A stretch of DNA of 64,000 bases from Paenarthrobacter aurescens TC1 (GCA_000014925.1 CP000474.1:1364001-1428000), one strand, 5' to 3'. Numbered from the stretch's first letter, positions 8,668 to 16,926 are shown. Translations and numbers: made by a program. The notes: generated from the sequence alone by a model not told the origin.

Positions 8668-9573
8668 GTGACAGCGTCCAGCAGTTCCGAGCAGCAGCTG
8701 CGGCTGCTCGCCGTCCACGCCCATCCGGATGATGAGTCCAGCAAGGGCGCAGCAACCATGGCGATGTACGCCGCCGCGGGAGTAGGCGTCATGGTTGCCA
8801 CCTGCACGGACGGCTCGCGCGGCGATATCCAGAACCCCGCCCTGGAGGATGCGCCCCACCCCAAACGGGACATGGCCGGTGCCCGGCGCCTTGAGATGGC
8901 CAACGCGGCCGAGGTCCTTGGAATCCAGCAGCGCTGGCTCGGTTTTGTAGACTCGGGACTTCCTGAAGGAGATCCCCTCCCGCCGCTGCCGCCGGGATGC
9001 TTCGCCCTGCAGCCACTGGAGCGTGCCACTGCGCCCTTGGTTCGGCTGGTCCGTAAGTTCAAGCCGCACGTCATCCTCAGCTATGACGAAAACGGTGGCT
9101 ACCCCCACCCGGACCACATCATGGCCCACAAGGTTGCGGTGGAAGCTTTTGAAGCCGCCGGCGATCCTGAGCGCTATCCCGGCATGGGTGAGCCATGGGC
9201 GCCCAGCAAGCTTTACTACGACCGCGCCTTCAGCCCCGAAAGATTCCGTGCGCTGCATTTTGCGTTGGAAGAAGCCGGGCTGCAATCGCCGTATGCCGAG
9301 CGGCTTGCTGCGTGGTTGGAGGCCGACGCGGAAGGTCACACAGCTCCGGTGGCAGGGCACCAAACCACCACCCAGGTTGATTGCGGTGATTTCTTCGAGG
9401 CCCGGGACGACGCCCTGCGCGCACACCGGACCCAGATCGATCCCCTCGGCTTCTTTTTCGCGGTATCGCCGGATCTGCAGCGGACCGTCTGGCCGTGGGA
9501 GGACTACACCCTGATCAAGTCCACGGTGCCTTCAGAGCTGCCCGAGAAGGACCTCTTCGCGGGGATAAGATAG
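8668..9573 (+). CDS. mca: Mycothiol S-conjugate amidase
   Basis: Zinc hydrolase that cleaves mycothiol S-conjugates, releasing a mercapturic acid for export and recycling GlcN-Ins. The LmbE/PIG-L fold is clear: AVHAHPDDESS (residues 15-25; H19 and D22 are zinc ligands), TCTDGSRGD, and YPHPDHIMAH (third ligand H147). The length of about 301 residues fits Mca rather than the paralogue MshB, but the two are close and Mca is also favoured by synteny with Rv1082. The start is GTG at 8668 with AGAGGAG upstream. Its presence shows that the organism makes mycothiol. Confidence 0.9.
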   Translation: MTASSSSEQQLRLLAVHAHPDDESSKGAATMAMYAAAGVGVMVATCTDGSRGDIQNPALEDAPHPKRDMAGARRLEMANAAEVLGIQQRWLGFVDSGLPEGDPLPPLPPGCFALQPLERATAPLVRLVRKFKPHVILSYDENGGYPHPDHIMAHKVAVEAFEAAGDPERYPGMGEPWAPSKLYYDRAFSPERFRALHFALEEAGLQSPYAERLAAWLEADAEGHTAPVAGHQTTTQVDCGDFFEARDDALRAHRTQIDPLGFFFAVSPDLQRTVWPWEDYTLIKSTVPSELPEKDLFAGIR

Positions 9574-9679
9574 GAGCGCCGGTAGTTTCTATCGATCGTA
9601 GAAATTGCCGTGCGGCCAATCAGCTTCCCGGCTACGCGCTGCCAGTCGGCACGCACCAGCTCCCATAGAAGGTTTGAAA

Positions 9680-9988
9680 GTGCATCACTTGATTCTTGCC
9701 CTGACCGTCACTCCGTCGCCTGATCCCACGGGCACGCTGCGGCCCGGCCTGTCCGAGGATCAGGTGACGCCGGGTACGTGGGGCTTCGTCCTCACGGCCT
9801 TCATCGTGATCCTCACAACCTTCCTGATCGTGGATATGGTCCGCAGGATCCGCCGCGTCCGCTACAGGGCCCAGGTGGAGGAAGCGCGCCTGGCCGCCGA
9901 GGCGGACGAAGCCGCCGGGGAAGGGAGCCCTGCCGAGGCCGGCAGCCCCACTGAAGAGAATGGCGATGGCGGCCCTCGGACCCGCTGA
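9680..9988 (+). CDS. Small single-pass membrane protein next to mca
   Basis: A 102-residue protein with a short N-terminal segment, one transmembrane helix (GFVLTAFIVILTTFLIVDMV, about residues 34-53), a basic stop-transfer cluster (RRIRRVRYRA) and an acidic, Ala/Glu-rich tail. I place the start at GTG 9680 with GAAGG upstream. It lies between mca and the DUF255 gene as Rv1083 does in M. tuberculosis. Its last 29 bp overlap the start of the DUF255 gene, suggesting translational coupling. Its stop codon lies inside the first unit of an 18-bp tandem repeat. The function is unknown. Confidence 0.75.
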   Translation: MHHLILALTVTPSPDPTGTLRPGLSEDQVTPGTWGFVLTAFIVILTTFLIVDMVRRIRRVRYRAQVEEARLAAEADEAAGEGSPAEAGSPTEENGDGGPRTR

Positions 9989-12161
9989 AACCGGCGGCCC
10001 CGCTGAAACCGGCGGCCCCGCTGAAACCGGCGGGCCGGACTGGCCCGGGGCAAGTAACGCCCTTGGGTCGGAACCGTCTGCCTATTTACGCCAGCACGCG
10101 GACAATCCCGTCTTCTGGCGTCCTTTCGGTGATGAGGCCTTTTCCTTTGCTGCCGAGCGCGATGTCCCGGTGTTCCTCTCCATCGGCTACGCGGCATGCC
10201 ACTGGTGCCACGTCATGGCTCACGAATCCTTTGAAGACCAGGAAACCGCCGATTACCTGAACGCCCACTTTGTCCCGGTCAAGGTTGACCGGGAAGAGCG
10301 GCCGGACGTCGATTCCGTCTACATGGCGGCTACCCAGGCCATCAGCGGCGAAGGGGGCTGGCCCATGTCCGTCTTCCTCACCCCGGACGGGCTCGCCTTC
10401 CACGCGGGGACCTACTTCCCGCCGGTTCCCTTGCCTGGCCGGCCCTCCTTCCGAAACGTGCTGGAGGCCGTCCATGAGGCGTGGGTGGAGCGCCGCGATG
10501 CTGTGGAGCAGAACGCAAGGGGACTGGCTGCGAACATGGCCGGTGCGCAGCTGGGCGGCGCTGTCCGGTTCGATGGCCCTCCTGAAGTGCTGGACGCAAA
10601 CGTTCTCCCGGAGGCCGTAGCGCTGTTGGCCCGCTCAGAAGACCCCGACGCCGGTGGCTTCGGCAGCGCTCCCAAGTTCCCGCCGTCGGCGGTTCTTGAG
10701 TTCCTCATCAGGCATGCGGCGGCACCGTCCGATACTGCGGACGAGGCCCGCGACATGGCAGCCCGCGCGCTGGCGGGCATGGCCCGCTCGGCTTTGCGCG
10801 ACCAGCTCGATGGCGGATTCGCCCGCTACTCGGTGACGGCAGACTGGTCTGTGCCGCACTTTGAAAAGATGTTGTACGACAATGCGCAGCTGCTGCGGCT
10901 TTACGCCCACTGGGTCCGGCTTGGCGGCAACGAGGTCTTCACGGCGGGCGAGGCTGCATCCGTGGCCTCGAGGTGCGCCGAGTGGATGGTGGACTCCCTC
11001 AAGCTGCCCAACGGCGCCCTGGCTTCCTCCCTGGACGCCGATACCGTAGTGGGCGGCGTTCATCACGAGGGCGCCACGTATCTGTGGACTCCCGAGTCGC
11101 TCCGGGAAGCTCTTGGCCCGCGTGACGCCGAGGCTGTGGCGGACATGATGAACGTCGGTGCCCGGGGGACTGTTTCGGAGCTTGGCTCGCCGCTTCACCC
11201 TGCGCGGACGTTGACCGACGCCGAGAGCAGGCTATGGCAACGCGTCCGGCCGGTGCTGTTGGCATCGCGTAACCTCCGGAACCAGCCAGCCAGGGATGAG
11301 AAAGTGGTGGCCGGGTGGAATGGCCTGGCCGTGGCAGCTCTCGCGGAAGCGGGTGCCATTCTGGACCGCCCGGACTTGGTTGCTGCAGCAGAAGCCGTAG
11401 CTGAGTACTTGGCGGACGTTCACTGGGACAGCAGTTCGCAGGTGCTGGTCCGGGTTTCGCACGATTCGCGTGCGCGGGGCATTGGTGGTCTTCTTGAGGA
11501 CTACGCATTCTGCACGGAGGGCTTCTTGGCCCTCTATGCTGTCACGGGCACCAAGCGGTGGTACCGCTTGGCTGAGGAGCTCATCCTGGCAGCATGTTCA
11601 CGCTTTGTGGAGAACGGTCATCTGGCGGACTCTGCGGGTGAGTCCGCACAGGTTTTCAACGCCCAAGGGCAGCACGCAGCCCTGGACCCGTTCGATAATG
11701 CCACCCCAAGTGGCGCCGCCGGGTTCGCTGGCGCCCTGTTGACTTACGCCGCGTACTCCGGTTCCCACCAACACCGGCTCATGGCCGGCAATATCCTGGG
11801 CCTGCTCCCGCCCCTCGCCACACGCGCACCGCGCGTGGCCGGTTGGCTCCTGGCCACCGCGCAAGCTGCGCTTGCAGGGCCGGTGGAGGCCGCCGTCGCA
11901 GGTTACGACTCGCCGCTGCGGCGCGAGCTGCACAGCGCGCTGTTGAAGTCTCCCAGCCCCGGCCTGGTGGTCGCTTTGCAGTCGGACGACGGCGGGTCCC
12001 CGGCGGGGGAGGCCGAGGTCCCTTTGCTGCTCCACAGATCGGGTGCGCCGGACGGATCACCGCAGGTTTACTTGTGCCGCGACATGGTGTGCGAGAGGCC
12101 GTTGGGCGATGTGGCTGCGGTCCAGGCCCGTCTGGCAGCCATGGCGTTGGGTGCTTCCTAG
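9960..12161 (+). CDS. DUF255 thioredoxin-fold protein (YyaL/SSP411-like)
   Basis: A 733-residue protein whose N-terminal part (about 40-200) is a thioredoxin-like DUF255 domain with the CHWC motif at residues 80-83 (YAACHWCHVMAHESFED). The rest is predicted to form the (alpha/alpha)6 toroid seen in glycosidase- or epimerase-like proteins (ADWSVPHFEKMLYDNAQLLR, VAGWNGLAVAALAEAG). Family members are widely conserved with poorly defined function. Residues 8-25 are three copies of PAETGG, encoded by an 18-bp tandem repeat. A second ATG at 9966 is possible. It is co-oriented with and overlaps the small membrane protein, matching Rv1084 downstream of mca. Confidence 0.9.
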   Translation: MAMAALGPAETGGPAETGGPAETGGPDWPGASNALGSEPSAYLRQHADNPVFWRPFGDEAFSFAAERDVPVFLSIGYAACHWCHVMAHESFEDQETADYLNAHFVPVKVDREERPDVDSVYMAATQAISGEGGWPMSVFLTPDGLAFHAGTYFPPVPLPGRPSFRNVLEAVHEAWVERRDAVEQNARGLAANMAGAQLGGAVRFDGPPEVLDANVLPEAVALLARSEDPDAGGFGSAPKFPPSAVLEFLIRHAAAPSDTADEARDMAARALAGMARSALRDQLDGGFARYSVTADWSVPHFEKMLYDNAQLLRLYAHWVRLGGNEVFTAGEAASVASRCAEWMVDSLKLPNGALASSLDADTVVGGVHHEGATYLWTPESLREALGPRDAEAVADMMNVGARGTVSELGSPLHPARTLTDAESRLWQRVRPVLLASRNLRNQPARDEKVVAGWNGLAVAALAEAGAILDRPDLVAAAEAVAEYLADVHWDSSSQVLVRVSHDSRARGIGGLLEDYAFCTEGFLALYAVTGTKRWYRLAEELILAACSRFVENGHLADSAGESAQVFNAQGQHAALDPFDNATPSGAAGFAGALLTYAAYSGSHQHRLMAGNILGLLPPLATRAPRVAGWLLATAQAALAGPVEAAVAGYDSPLRRELHSALLKSPSPGLVVALQSDDGGSPAGEAEVPLLLHRSGAPDGSPQVYLCRDMVCERPLGDVAAVQARLAAMALGAS
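9984..10033 (+). repeat. 18-bp tandem repeat, about 2.8 copies
   Basis: Units start at 9984, 10002 and 10020 (GCTGAAACCGGCGGCCCC; the third unit matches for about 14 bases). The TGA of the small upstream gene lies in unit 1, while in the other frame each unit encodes PAETGG of the DUF255 protein. Copy-number change would alter the length of the linker by six residues without a frameshift. Confidence 0.9.
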
Positions 12162-12176
12162 CCGGCCAAAGGGAAG

Positions 12177-12818
12177 CTAGCTCAGCACTGCCAGCATGAT
12201 CGCCACGAAGTGGGCCGCGAAAGCCAGCACCGTAAAGGCATGGAACAGCTCATGGAAGCCGAAGTGCTGGACGCTGAAGTTCGGTTTTTTGAGGGCGTAG
12301 AACACCGCCCCTGCGATGTACAGGGCGCCGCCGACGCAAATGAGGATCGCTGCCGGGGCGTTGGCGGCGAAGAACTGGGGGAGGTAGAACAACGCTCCGC
12401 AGCCCAGGGCTATATAGACGGGCACATACAGCCAGCGTGGAGCGTGTGTCCACAGAATCCGGAAGAGCACGCCGACTATCGCTCCGGACCAGACCAGCCA
12501 CAGCAAGGTAATGGCCTGTGAGCGCTCCAGCAACGACCATGCCAAGGGCGTGTAGCTGCCGGCGATTACCAGCATGATGTTGGTGTGGTCCAGCCTTTTG
12601 AGCAGCATTCGGACCTTGGGCGACCAGTTTCCGCGGTGGTAAACGGCGCTGACGCCAAACAGCAGGAATCCCGTCAGGCCGTAGATGGCGGAGGTGATCT
12701 TGCGATCAGGGGTGGGGGCAACCGTCACCAGGATGATCCCTGCCGCCAGTGCAAAAGGAGCGGCAACGGCGTGGATCCATCCACGCCATAGGGGCTTGGT
12801 TTCGAGGAGCTCAGCCAT
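12177..12818 (-). CDS. Hemolysin III family (PAQR) membrane protein
   Basis: A seven-helix integral membrane protein of the HlyIII/YqfA (PAQR) family. Signatures include AVYHRGNW (H in the second helix), KRLDHTNIMLVIAGSYTP, and the C-terminal FGFHELFHAFTVLAFAAHF, whose histidines form the putative metal site shared with adiponectin receptors. The length of 213 residues is typical. Despite the name, a hemolytic role is doubtful; hydrolase or membrane-homeostasis roles are proposed for the family. It is divergent from the prenyl transferase gene, the same pairing as Rv1085c/Rv1086. Confidence 0.9.
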   Translation of the reverse strand: MAELLETKPLWRGWIHAVAAPFALAAGIILVTVAPTPDRKITSAIYGLTGFLLFGVSAVYHRGNWSPKVRMLLKRLDHTNIMLVIAGSYTPLAWSLLERSQAITLLWLVWSGAIVGVLFRILWTHAPRWLYVPVYIALGCGALFYLPQFFAANAPAAILICVGGALYIAGAVFYALKKPNFSVQHFGFHELFHAFTVLAFAAHFVAIMLAVLS

Positions 12819-12829
12819 AGGTCAAGAAT

Positions 12830-12862
12830 AACTTACGTTTCGGTAAGTTACCTGCTGGTAAC
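12830..12862. promoter_or_regulatory. Overlapping inverted repeats in the hlyIII/prenyl transferase spacer
   Basis: Two perfect inverted repeats overlap: AACTTAC-GTTTCG-GTAAGTT (12830-12849) and GTTACC-TGCT-GGTAAC (12847-12862). They lie 12 bp beyond the hemolysin III start and about 110 bp before the prenyl transferase start, an obvious place for a shared operator. The regulator is unknown. Confidence 0.45.
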
Positions 12863-12970
12863 AAATAGTGAAGCGATTTTGACCGGCGACTGCACCGGCC
12901 CGGTTGCTCGGGACGGTAGCCTTGGATGTGCGCCGTCGTCGTACAAGCAAGGAAGTCAGGTGAGAGTCCG

Positions 12971-13732
12971 GTGGAGCTGCCCGGTTTCCTCTATGGCTTC
13001 TACGAGCGCAAACTGCTGCGCTCCCTCAAGCAGGACAGAATCCCTCGACATATCGGCGTCATGGTGGACGGCAACCGACGGTGGGCGCGCCAGTTCAACG
13101 CACCCACCAGCCAAGGGCACCAGGCGGGCGCGGACAAGATCCACGAATTCCTCGGGTGGTGCCAGGAACTCGGCGTCAAGGTTGTAACCCTCTACATGCT
13201 CTCCACGGACAACATGAGCCGTTCCGGTGAAGAACTGGATCTCCTCATGGGCATCATCGCCAACACCATGGACCGCCTCGACGAAGACGAAGACGTCTCC
13301 GTCCACGCCATGGGGGCGCCGGAACTCCTGCCGGACTACCTGGCCGAGCGCCTCAACAAACTCACGGCCCGTACCCCCGTCCACGAAAAGATCCACGTGA
13401 ACGTGGCAGTGGGCTACGGTGGCCGCCGCGAAATTGTCGACGCCGTACGCGAACTACTGCACGACGCCGACGCCAAAGGACGCAAAATGTCCGACGTCGC
13501 AGATGAACTTTCGGTGGACGACATCTCCAAGTTCCTCTACACCCGCGGCCAACCCGATCCTGACCTCGTCATCCGTACCTCAGGCGAGCAACGGCTCTCA
13601 GGATTCCTCATGTGGCAAAGCGCCTACAGCGAGTTCTACTTTTGCGAAGCTCTCTGGCCGGCCTTCCGCAAGGTCGATTTCCTGCGGGCCCTCAGGGACT
13701 ACGCCGGGCGCCAACGGCGGTTCGGAACCTGA
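12971..13732 (+). CDS. Isoprenyl transferase (cis-prenyl diphosphate synthase)
   Basis: UPP-synthase family enzyme adding isopentenyl diphosphate units in cis. Visible motifs are [14 protein letters not shown] (catalytic Asp33-Gly-Asn-Arg), [24 protein letters not shown] and the C-terminal [20 protein letters not shown] plus SEFYF. I prefer GTG 12971 ([14 protein letters not shown], 253 residues) because AGGTGAG precedes it; 12926 is the alternative. Synteny with Rv1086 suggests the short-chain Z,E-farnesyl diphosphate synthase rather than the long-chain decaprenyl enzyme, but chain length cannot be read with confidence. The product feeds lipid-carrier synthesis for the cell wall. Confidence 0.9.
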   Translation: MELPGFLYGFYERKLLRSLKQDRIPRHIGVMVDGNRRWARQFNAPTSQGHQAGADKIHEFLGWCQELGVKVVTLYMLSTDNMSRSGEELDLLMGIIANTMDRLDEDEDVSVHAMGAPELLPDYLAERLNKLTARTPVHEKIHVNVAVGYGGRREIVDAVRELLHDADAKGRKMSDVADELSVDDISKFLYTRGQPDPDLVIRTSGEQRLSGFLMWQSAYSEFYFCEALWPAFRKVDFLRALRDYAGRQRRFGT

Positions 13733-13823
13733 ACGCGCCCCGGTTCACCAAAATTTAACGAACCGGACATACGACTTGCCGACCACGGATTGCGGAAATG
13801 AATGTGGCGAGGATTACGTTAAT

Positions 13824-13957
13824 CCCATCAGCAGGCAAAACCGCCCGCTGATCGGGGAGGCCAGTATATGGAGCGGACCATCGCACCAGTTACATGGGAG
13901 GCCACGCCCGGCCTTCCGGCCGAGCCGCTTCACCATTAGGCCGGGCGAACTGCCCGG
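13824..13957 (+). other. Structured leader upstream of phoH
   Basis: The 238-bp gap before phoH holds two clear hairpins. One (13824-13856) pairs CCC-ATCAGC with GCTGAT-C-GGG and continues with an inner GGC/GCC helix; its right arm runs into the GGGGAGG ribosome-binding site (13854-13860) of a 23-codon reading frame. The second (CCGGGC-GAACT-GCCCGG, 13941-13957) ends four bases before the GGAG that serves phoH. No recognised riboswitch consensus fits. Confidence 0.5.
13868..13939 (+). CDS. Putative 23-residue leader peptide upstream of phoH
   Basis: An ATG at 13868 preceded by GGGGAGG at ideal 7-base spacing opens a 23-codon frame ([16 protein letters not shown] to a TAG at 13937-13939), ending 31 bp before the phoH start. 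The ribosome-binding site is one of the best in the window, which argues for translation. The peptide has no signal or repeated codons that would suggest a classical attenuator. In mycobacteria phoH2 has a small upstream partner gene (phoAT, from memory), but I see no resemblance that can be claimed. The hairpin covering its ribosome-binding site suggests regulated translation. Treat as tentative. Confidence 0.4.
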   Translation: MERTIAPVTWEATPGLPAEPLHH

Positions 13958-13970
13958 GGCTGGAGTCGAT

Positions 13971-15365
13971 GTGGCTATTTCTGAGCAACTGCCCGCAATG
14001 GTTTCCGACGGGGAAAGTGCAGCTACCTCTCGCGCCAAGCGGGTCTCACAAAAAGCGCGGACCACAACGTCCGCCACAGGCCGCAGCTACGTGATCGATA
14101 CGTCCGTCCTGCTATCCGATCCACACGCACTGTTGCGCTTCGCCGAACACGAAGTCATCGTCCCCATCGTGGTCATCAGCGAACTGGAAGGAAAACGCCA
14201 CGATCCCGAACTGGGCTACTTCGCCCGAAAAGCCCTAAGGCTCCTTGATGATCTGAGGATCGAACACGGCGGACTGGACCACGCCATCCCCATCGGGAAA
14301 GACGGCGGACTCCTCAGGGTGGAAATGAACCACATCTCACCGGAGGTGCTCCCCGCAGGATTCCGCGGAGGCGACAACGACAGCCGCATCCTGGCCGTCG
14401 CCAAAAACCTGGCCAACGAAGGCCACAACGTCACGGTTGTCTCCAAAGACCTCCCCATGCGCGTCAAAGCCTCCGCCATGGGGCTCCACGCCGACGAATA
14501 TCGAAACGAACTCGTCAAAGACTCCGGCTGGACCGGCATGGCCGAAGTGGACGCGACCGAAGAAGAAATCACCACCCTCTACGGCCACGAACCAGCCTTC
14601 ATCCCCGCAGCCGCGGAACTCCCCGTCAACACCGGACTCGTTCTCCTCTCCAACCGCGGCTCAGCCCTCGGCCGGGTAGGGGCAGACAAACAAGTCCGGC
14701 TCGTCAAAGGCGACCGCGACGTCTTCGGACTCCACGGACGCTCAGCAGAACAACGGCTCGCCATCGACCTCCTCATGGACCCCGCCGTCGGCATCGTCTC
14801 GATCGGTGGTCGCGCAGGCACAGGCAAGTCCGCGCTAGCCCTCTGCGCGGGCCTGGAAGCCGTCCTGGAACGCCGGGAACACCGCAAGGTGGTGGTATTC
14901 CGTCCCTTGTACGCCGTGGGCGGGCAGGAGCTCGGCTACCTCCCGGGATCCGAATCCGAAAAAATGAACCCCTGGGCCCAAGCCGTGTTCGACACCCTCG
15001 GAGCATTGGTAAGCCAGGAAGTCGTCGAAGAAGTCATGGACCGGGGCATGCTCGAAGTCCTGCCACTGACCCACATCCGCGGGCGTTCCCTGCACGACGC
15101 GTTCGTGATCGTCGATGAGGCACAGTCACTGGAAAAGAACGTGCTCCTGACCGTCATGAGCCGCATCGGGCAGAACTCCAAGATCGTGCTCACCCACGAC
15201 GTCGCCCAACGCGACAACCTCCGCGTGGGACGGCACGACGGCATCGCCGCAGTGGTTGAGACGCTCAAGGGCCACCCGCTCTTCGGGCACATCACATTGA
15301 CCCGGTCGGAACGGTCGCCGATTGCGGCACTCGTGACGGAGTTGCTCGAAGGGGCGGAGATCTAA
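13971..15365 (+). CDS. PIN domain-PhoH ATPase fusion (PhoH2-like)
   Basis: A 464-residue protein. Residues about 38-175 are a PIN-type RNase domain ([15 protein letters not shown] with Asp43; [24 protein letters not shown] with the acidic cluster). Residues about 245-464 are a PhoH ATPase with Walker A GRAGTGKS (280-287) and Walker B VIVDEAQS (379-386). Mycobacterial PhoH2 of this architecture is an RNA helicase and RNase. The start is GTG 13971, set by GGAG five bases upstream; longer in-frame readings run back through the prenyl transferase gene. It follows the structured leader described separately. Convergent with the acetyltransferase gene across a long hairpin. Confidence 0.93.
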   Translation: MAISEQLPAMVSDGESAATSRAKRVSQKARTTTSATGRSYVIDTSVLLSDPHALLRFAEHEVIVPIVVISELEGKRHDPELGYFARKALRLLDDLRIEHGGLDHAIPIGKDGGLLRVEMNHISPEVLPAGFRGGDNDSRILAVAKNLANEGHNVTVVSKDLPMRVKASAMGLHADEYRNELVKDSGWTGMAEVDATEEEITTLYGHEPAFIPAAAELPVNTGLVLLSNRGSALGRVGADKQVRLVKGDRDVFGLHGRSAEQRLAIDLLMDPAVGIVSIGGRAGTGKSALALCAGLEAVLERREHRKVVVFRPLYAVGGQELGYLPGSESEKMNPWAQAVFDTLGALVSQEVVEEVMDRGMLEVLPLTHIRGRSLHDAFVIVDEAQSLEKNVLLTVMSRIGQNSKIVLTHDVAQRDNLRVGRHDGIAAVVETLKGHPLFGHITLTRSERSPIAALVTELLEGAEI

Positions 15366-15378
15366 CCTCGCTGCACGA

Positions 15379-15459
15379 AAGGCGAAGGCCAGACATCCTC
15401 TGCGTGCTAGCTCGTTCCTCGCTTTTGACGCACGCTGCCGGATGCCTGGCCTTCGCCTT
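15379..15459. repeat. Long intergenic hairpin with conserved core, copy 1
   Basis: Arms 15379-15398 and 15440-15459 are complementary at 19 of 20 positions. The 41-nt apical core (15399-15439) contains an inner GCGTGC/GCACGC helix (15402-15407 with 15430-15435) and the loop text CTCGTTCCTCGCTTTTGA. The core matches copy 3 (44.0 kb, opposite strand) at 35 of 41 aligned positions, while the outer stems are unrelated in sequence. It lies between the convergent phoH and acetyltransferase genes and may serve as a bidirectional terminator. Confidence 0.8.
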
Positions 15460-15472
15460 GCTCGCCGTCCTG

Positions 15473-16126
15473 TCAAGACCCCTGGAGCTTGAGGTAGGTT
15501 TTTAGACCTTCGTGGCCTTGGACTTTGAGGGTCCAGGTGGGGCGTTTGAAGGTGGTCGGGGTGAGGTGGACTCTTTGGACCGTTTCCACTTTTTCGCCCC
15601 AGCCATCGCGGAAGATGCCGTTGAGTTCGTAGCCCAGGGCGGTGGAGACGCCCAGGGATTGTTGGTTCCAGACAGCTGCCTCGGACTCGGCTACTTCCGC
15701 GTCCAGGTAATCGAAGGCGTAGCTTACGACGGCGGCACGCATCTCCTTGCCGAAGCCCTGGCCCTGCGCGGACCGCTTGAGCCATGAGCCCGTGCTGACT
15801 GTTTTGAGGGTGTGGAAGTTCTTGGCACCGATGTCCTGAACGCCCAGGAGTTCGTCCTCGTGCCAGACACCGAGGAGAAGGGTCCAGGATTCCTTCGTGA
15901 AATTGGCACGGCAGCGCCAATACCACTGGGCCATGTTCGGGGCGAGTTCGTCGTCTGGAAGTTCTGCCCACGGCATGCTGAACGGGCTCCTTCCGGGTTC
16001 GTGCACGCCGGAGCGGGCCGCCGCTACGGCTGAAGGGATGTCGTCGTCAAGAACGGGACGGAGGGTCAGCCTCGGGGTGGTGAGGGTGAGTCCGAACGGG
16101 GGCCATATTTCTGCCAGCGATGTCAT
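15473..16126 (-). CDS. GNAT family N-acetyltransferase (RimJ/RimL type)
   Basis: A 217-residue acetyl-CoA-dependent acetyltransferase. The opening LTTPRLTLRPVLDDDIP is the RimJ/RimL-type N-terminus, LLGVQDIGAKNF is beta-4, KRSAQGQGFGKEMRAAVV is the Q/RxxGxG/A acetyl-CoA loop, and AESEAAVWNQQSLGVSTALGYE is the conserved Asn/Ser motif near the C-terminus. The substrate may be a protein N-terminus, an amino acid or an antibiotic, and cannot be told. It is convergent with phoH and separated from it by the hairpin repeat. It appears to be followed on the same strand by nothing and preceded by the unknown 16159-16926 gene. Confidence 0.85.
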   Translation of the reverse strand: MTSLAEIWPPFGLTLTTPRLTLRPVLDDDIPSAVAAARSGVHEPGRSPFSMPWAELPDDELAPNMAQWYWRCRANFTKESWTLLLGVWHEDELLGVQDIGAKNFHTLKTVSTGSWLKRSAQGQGFGKEMRAAVVSYAFDYLDAEVAESEAAVWNQQSLGVSTALGYELNGIFRDGWGEKVETVQRVHLTPTTFKRPTWTLKVQGHEGLKTYLKLQGS

Positions 16127-16158
16127 CGCCGTAGCTTAGCCCGGATGGCGGGTAGCTC

Positions 16159-16926
16159 TCAGGCGGCCGGGCCGATATCCCATGAGATGTGGCGCCGGAC
16201 GTCCGTGAGGTTCATCGATTCCGCAAGGAAAAGGTCGTCCAGCATGTACTCGTCCACTGCAAGGATCCTGAGCCAGTGTCCTTTGCCTGCGGAGTCTCCG
16301 TCCAGGCTTTCGCTGGCGACACAAACGCCGGTGCCGGTGTCGATCCTGATCATTGTCCGGCCGGAGTGCGCCAAGGGTTCAGTTGGGTCCGAGGGAACGT
16401 ACGTCCGGCTTGGTGTGACGATGGTTTCCAAAGCCGGGCGCCCCTCATGGTCCACCTCACGGGTTTGTTCGAGGAAGACGGGATTGGTGTCAGGAAACTC
16501 CAAAGGGACAGGTGCGTTGCCGGCAAGTTCCACGGGATCGAGTGCGGCGGCGAGGCGACCGTTACCAAAGGAGGGCTCACCGTAGGCGGCCTCGGGACGC
16601 CGGCGGACCAGGCCGGCGTCGTCATAAACGGGCGTCACAAGATGAGCCGGAAGTAGCCACGAACGCCGTGTGGCACTGACGTAAAGATCGTCCCGGGAAT
16701 CGTTGATGCCGGTGGTGCTGTGCAGAAGTTGGCCGTCCGGGGTCTCGAGGCGAAGTGCACCCGGGCGCCTGAGCCAGGCCCGGACCATGGTGGCCCCGGA
16801 CGCGGGCCGTTCAAGGTACTCGAAGCGGAGGCTGGTCCACTTCCACGGCGAAGAACGGCAAAGATTGCGGAATGTGGAGGACAAGTCAAAACCCGGTCCA
16901 GCTGCACTATAGCGCCCCATATCCAC
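16159..16926 (-). CDS. Conserved hypothetical protein
   Basis: A 255-residue protein that I do not recognise. It has no signal peptide or transmembrane segment. It is rich in short hydrophobic/charged beta-like stretches (RPGALRLETPDGQLLHSTTG, IRIDTGTGVCVAS) and contains a Trp-rich early part (SPWKWTSLRFEYLERP). The start could be ATG 16926 or ATG 16920 (MGRYSAAGPG). It lies 33 bp upstream of the acetyltransferase gene on the same strand and is divergent from the prepilin peptidase gene with a 55-bp spacer. The codon use looks native for this genome. Function unknown. Confidence 0.7.
   Translation of the reverse strand: MDMGRYSAAGPGFDLSSTFRNLCRSSPWKWTSLRFEYLERPASGATMVRAWLRRPGALRLETPDGQLLHSTTGINDSRDDLYVSATRRSWLLPAHLVTPVYDDAGLVRRRPEAAYGEPSFGNGRLAAALDPVELAGNAPVPLEFPDTNPVFLEQTREVDHEGRPALETIVTPSRTYVPSDPTEPLAHSGRTMIRIDTGTGVCVASESLDGDSAGKGHWLRILAVDEYMLDDLFLAESMNLTDVRRHISWDIGPAA

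Noticed and set aside
9586..9604. TTTCTA-TAGAAA inverted repeat after mca as a terminator
   Set aside because: Only six A/T-rich base pairs with a self-complementary loop and no T-run; the stem is too weak to call.
12177..12818. Virulence hemolysin
   Set aside because: The PAQR/HlyIII family is widespread in harmless soil bacteria; the name is historical.
13800..13970. Possible c-di-AMP (ydaO) riboswitch upstream of phoH, because of TTAATC and GGGGAGGCC text
   Set aside because: The spacing and the later conserved blocks of the ydaO consensus as I recall it (GGGTGAATCC, CCCGAATCCGTCAGC) are absent.
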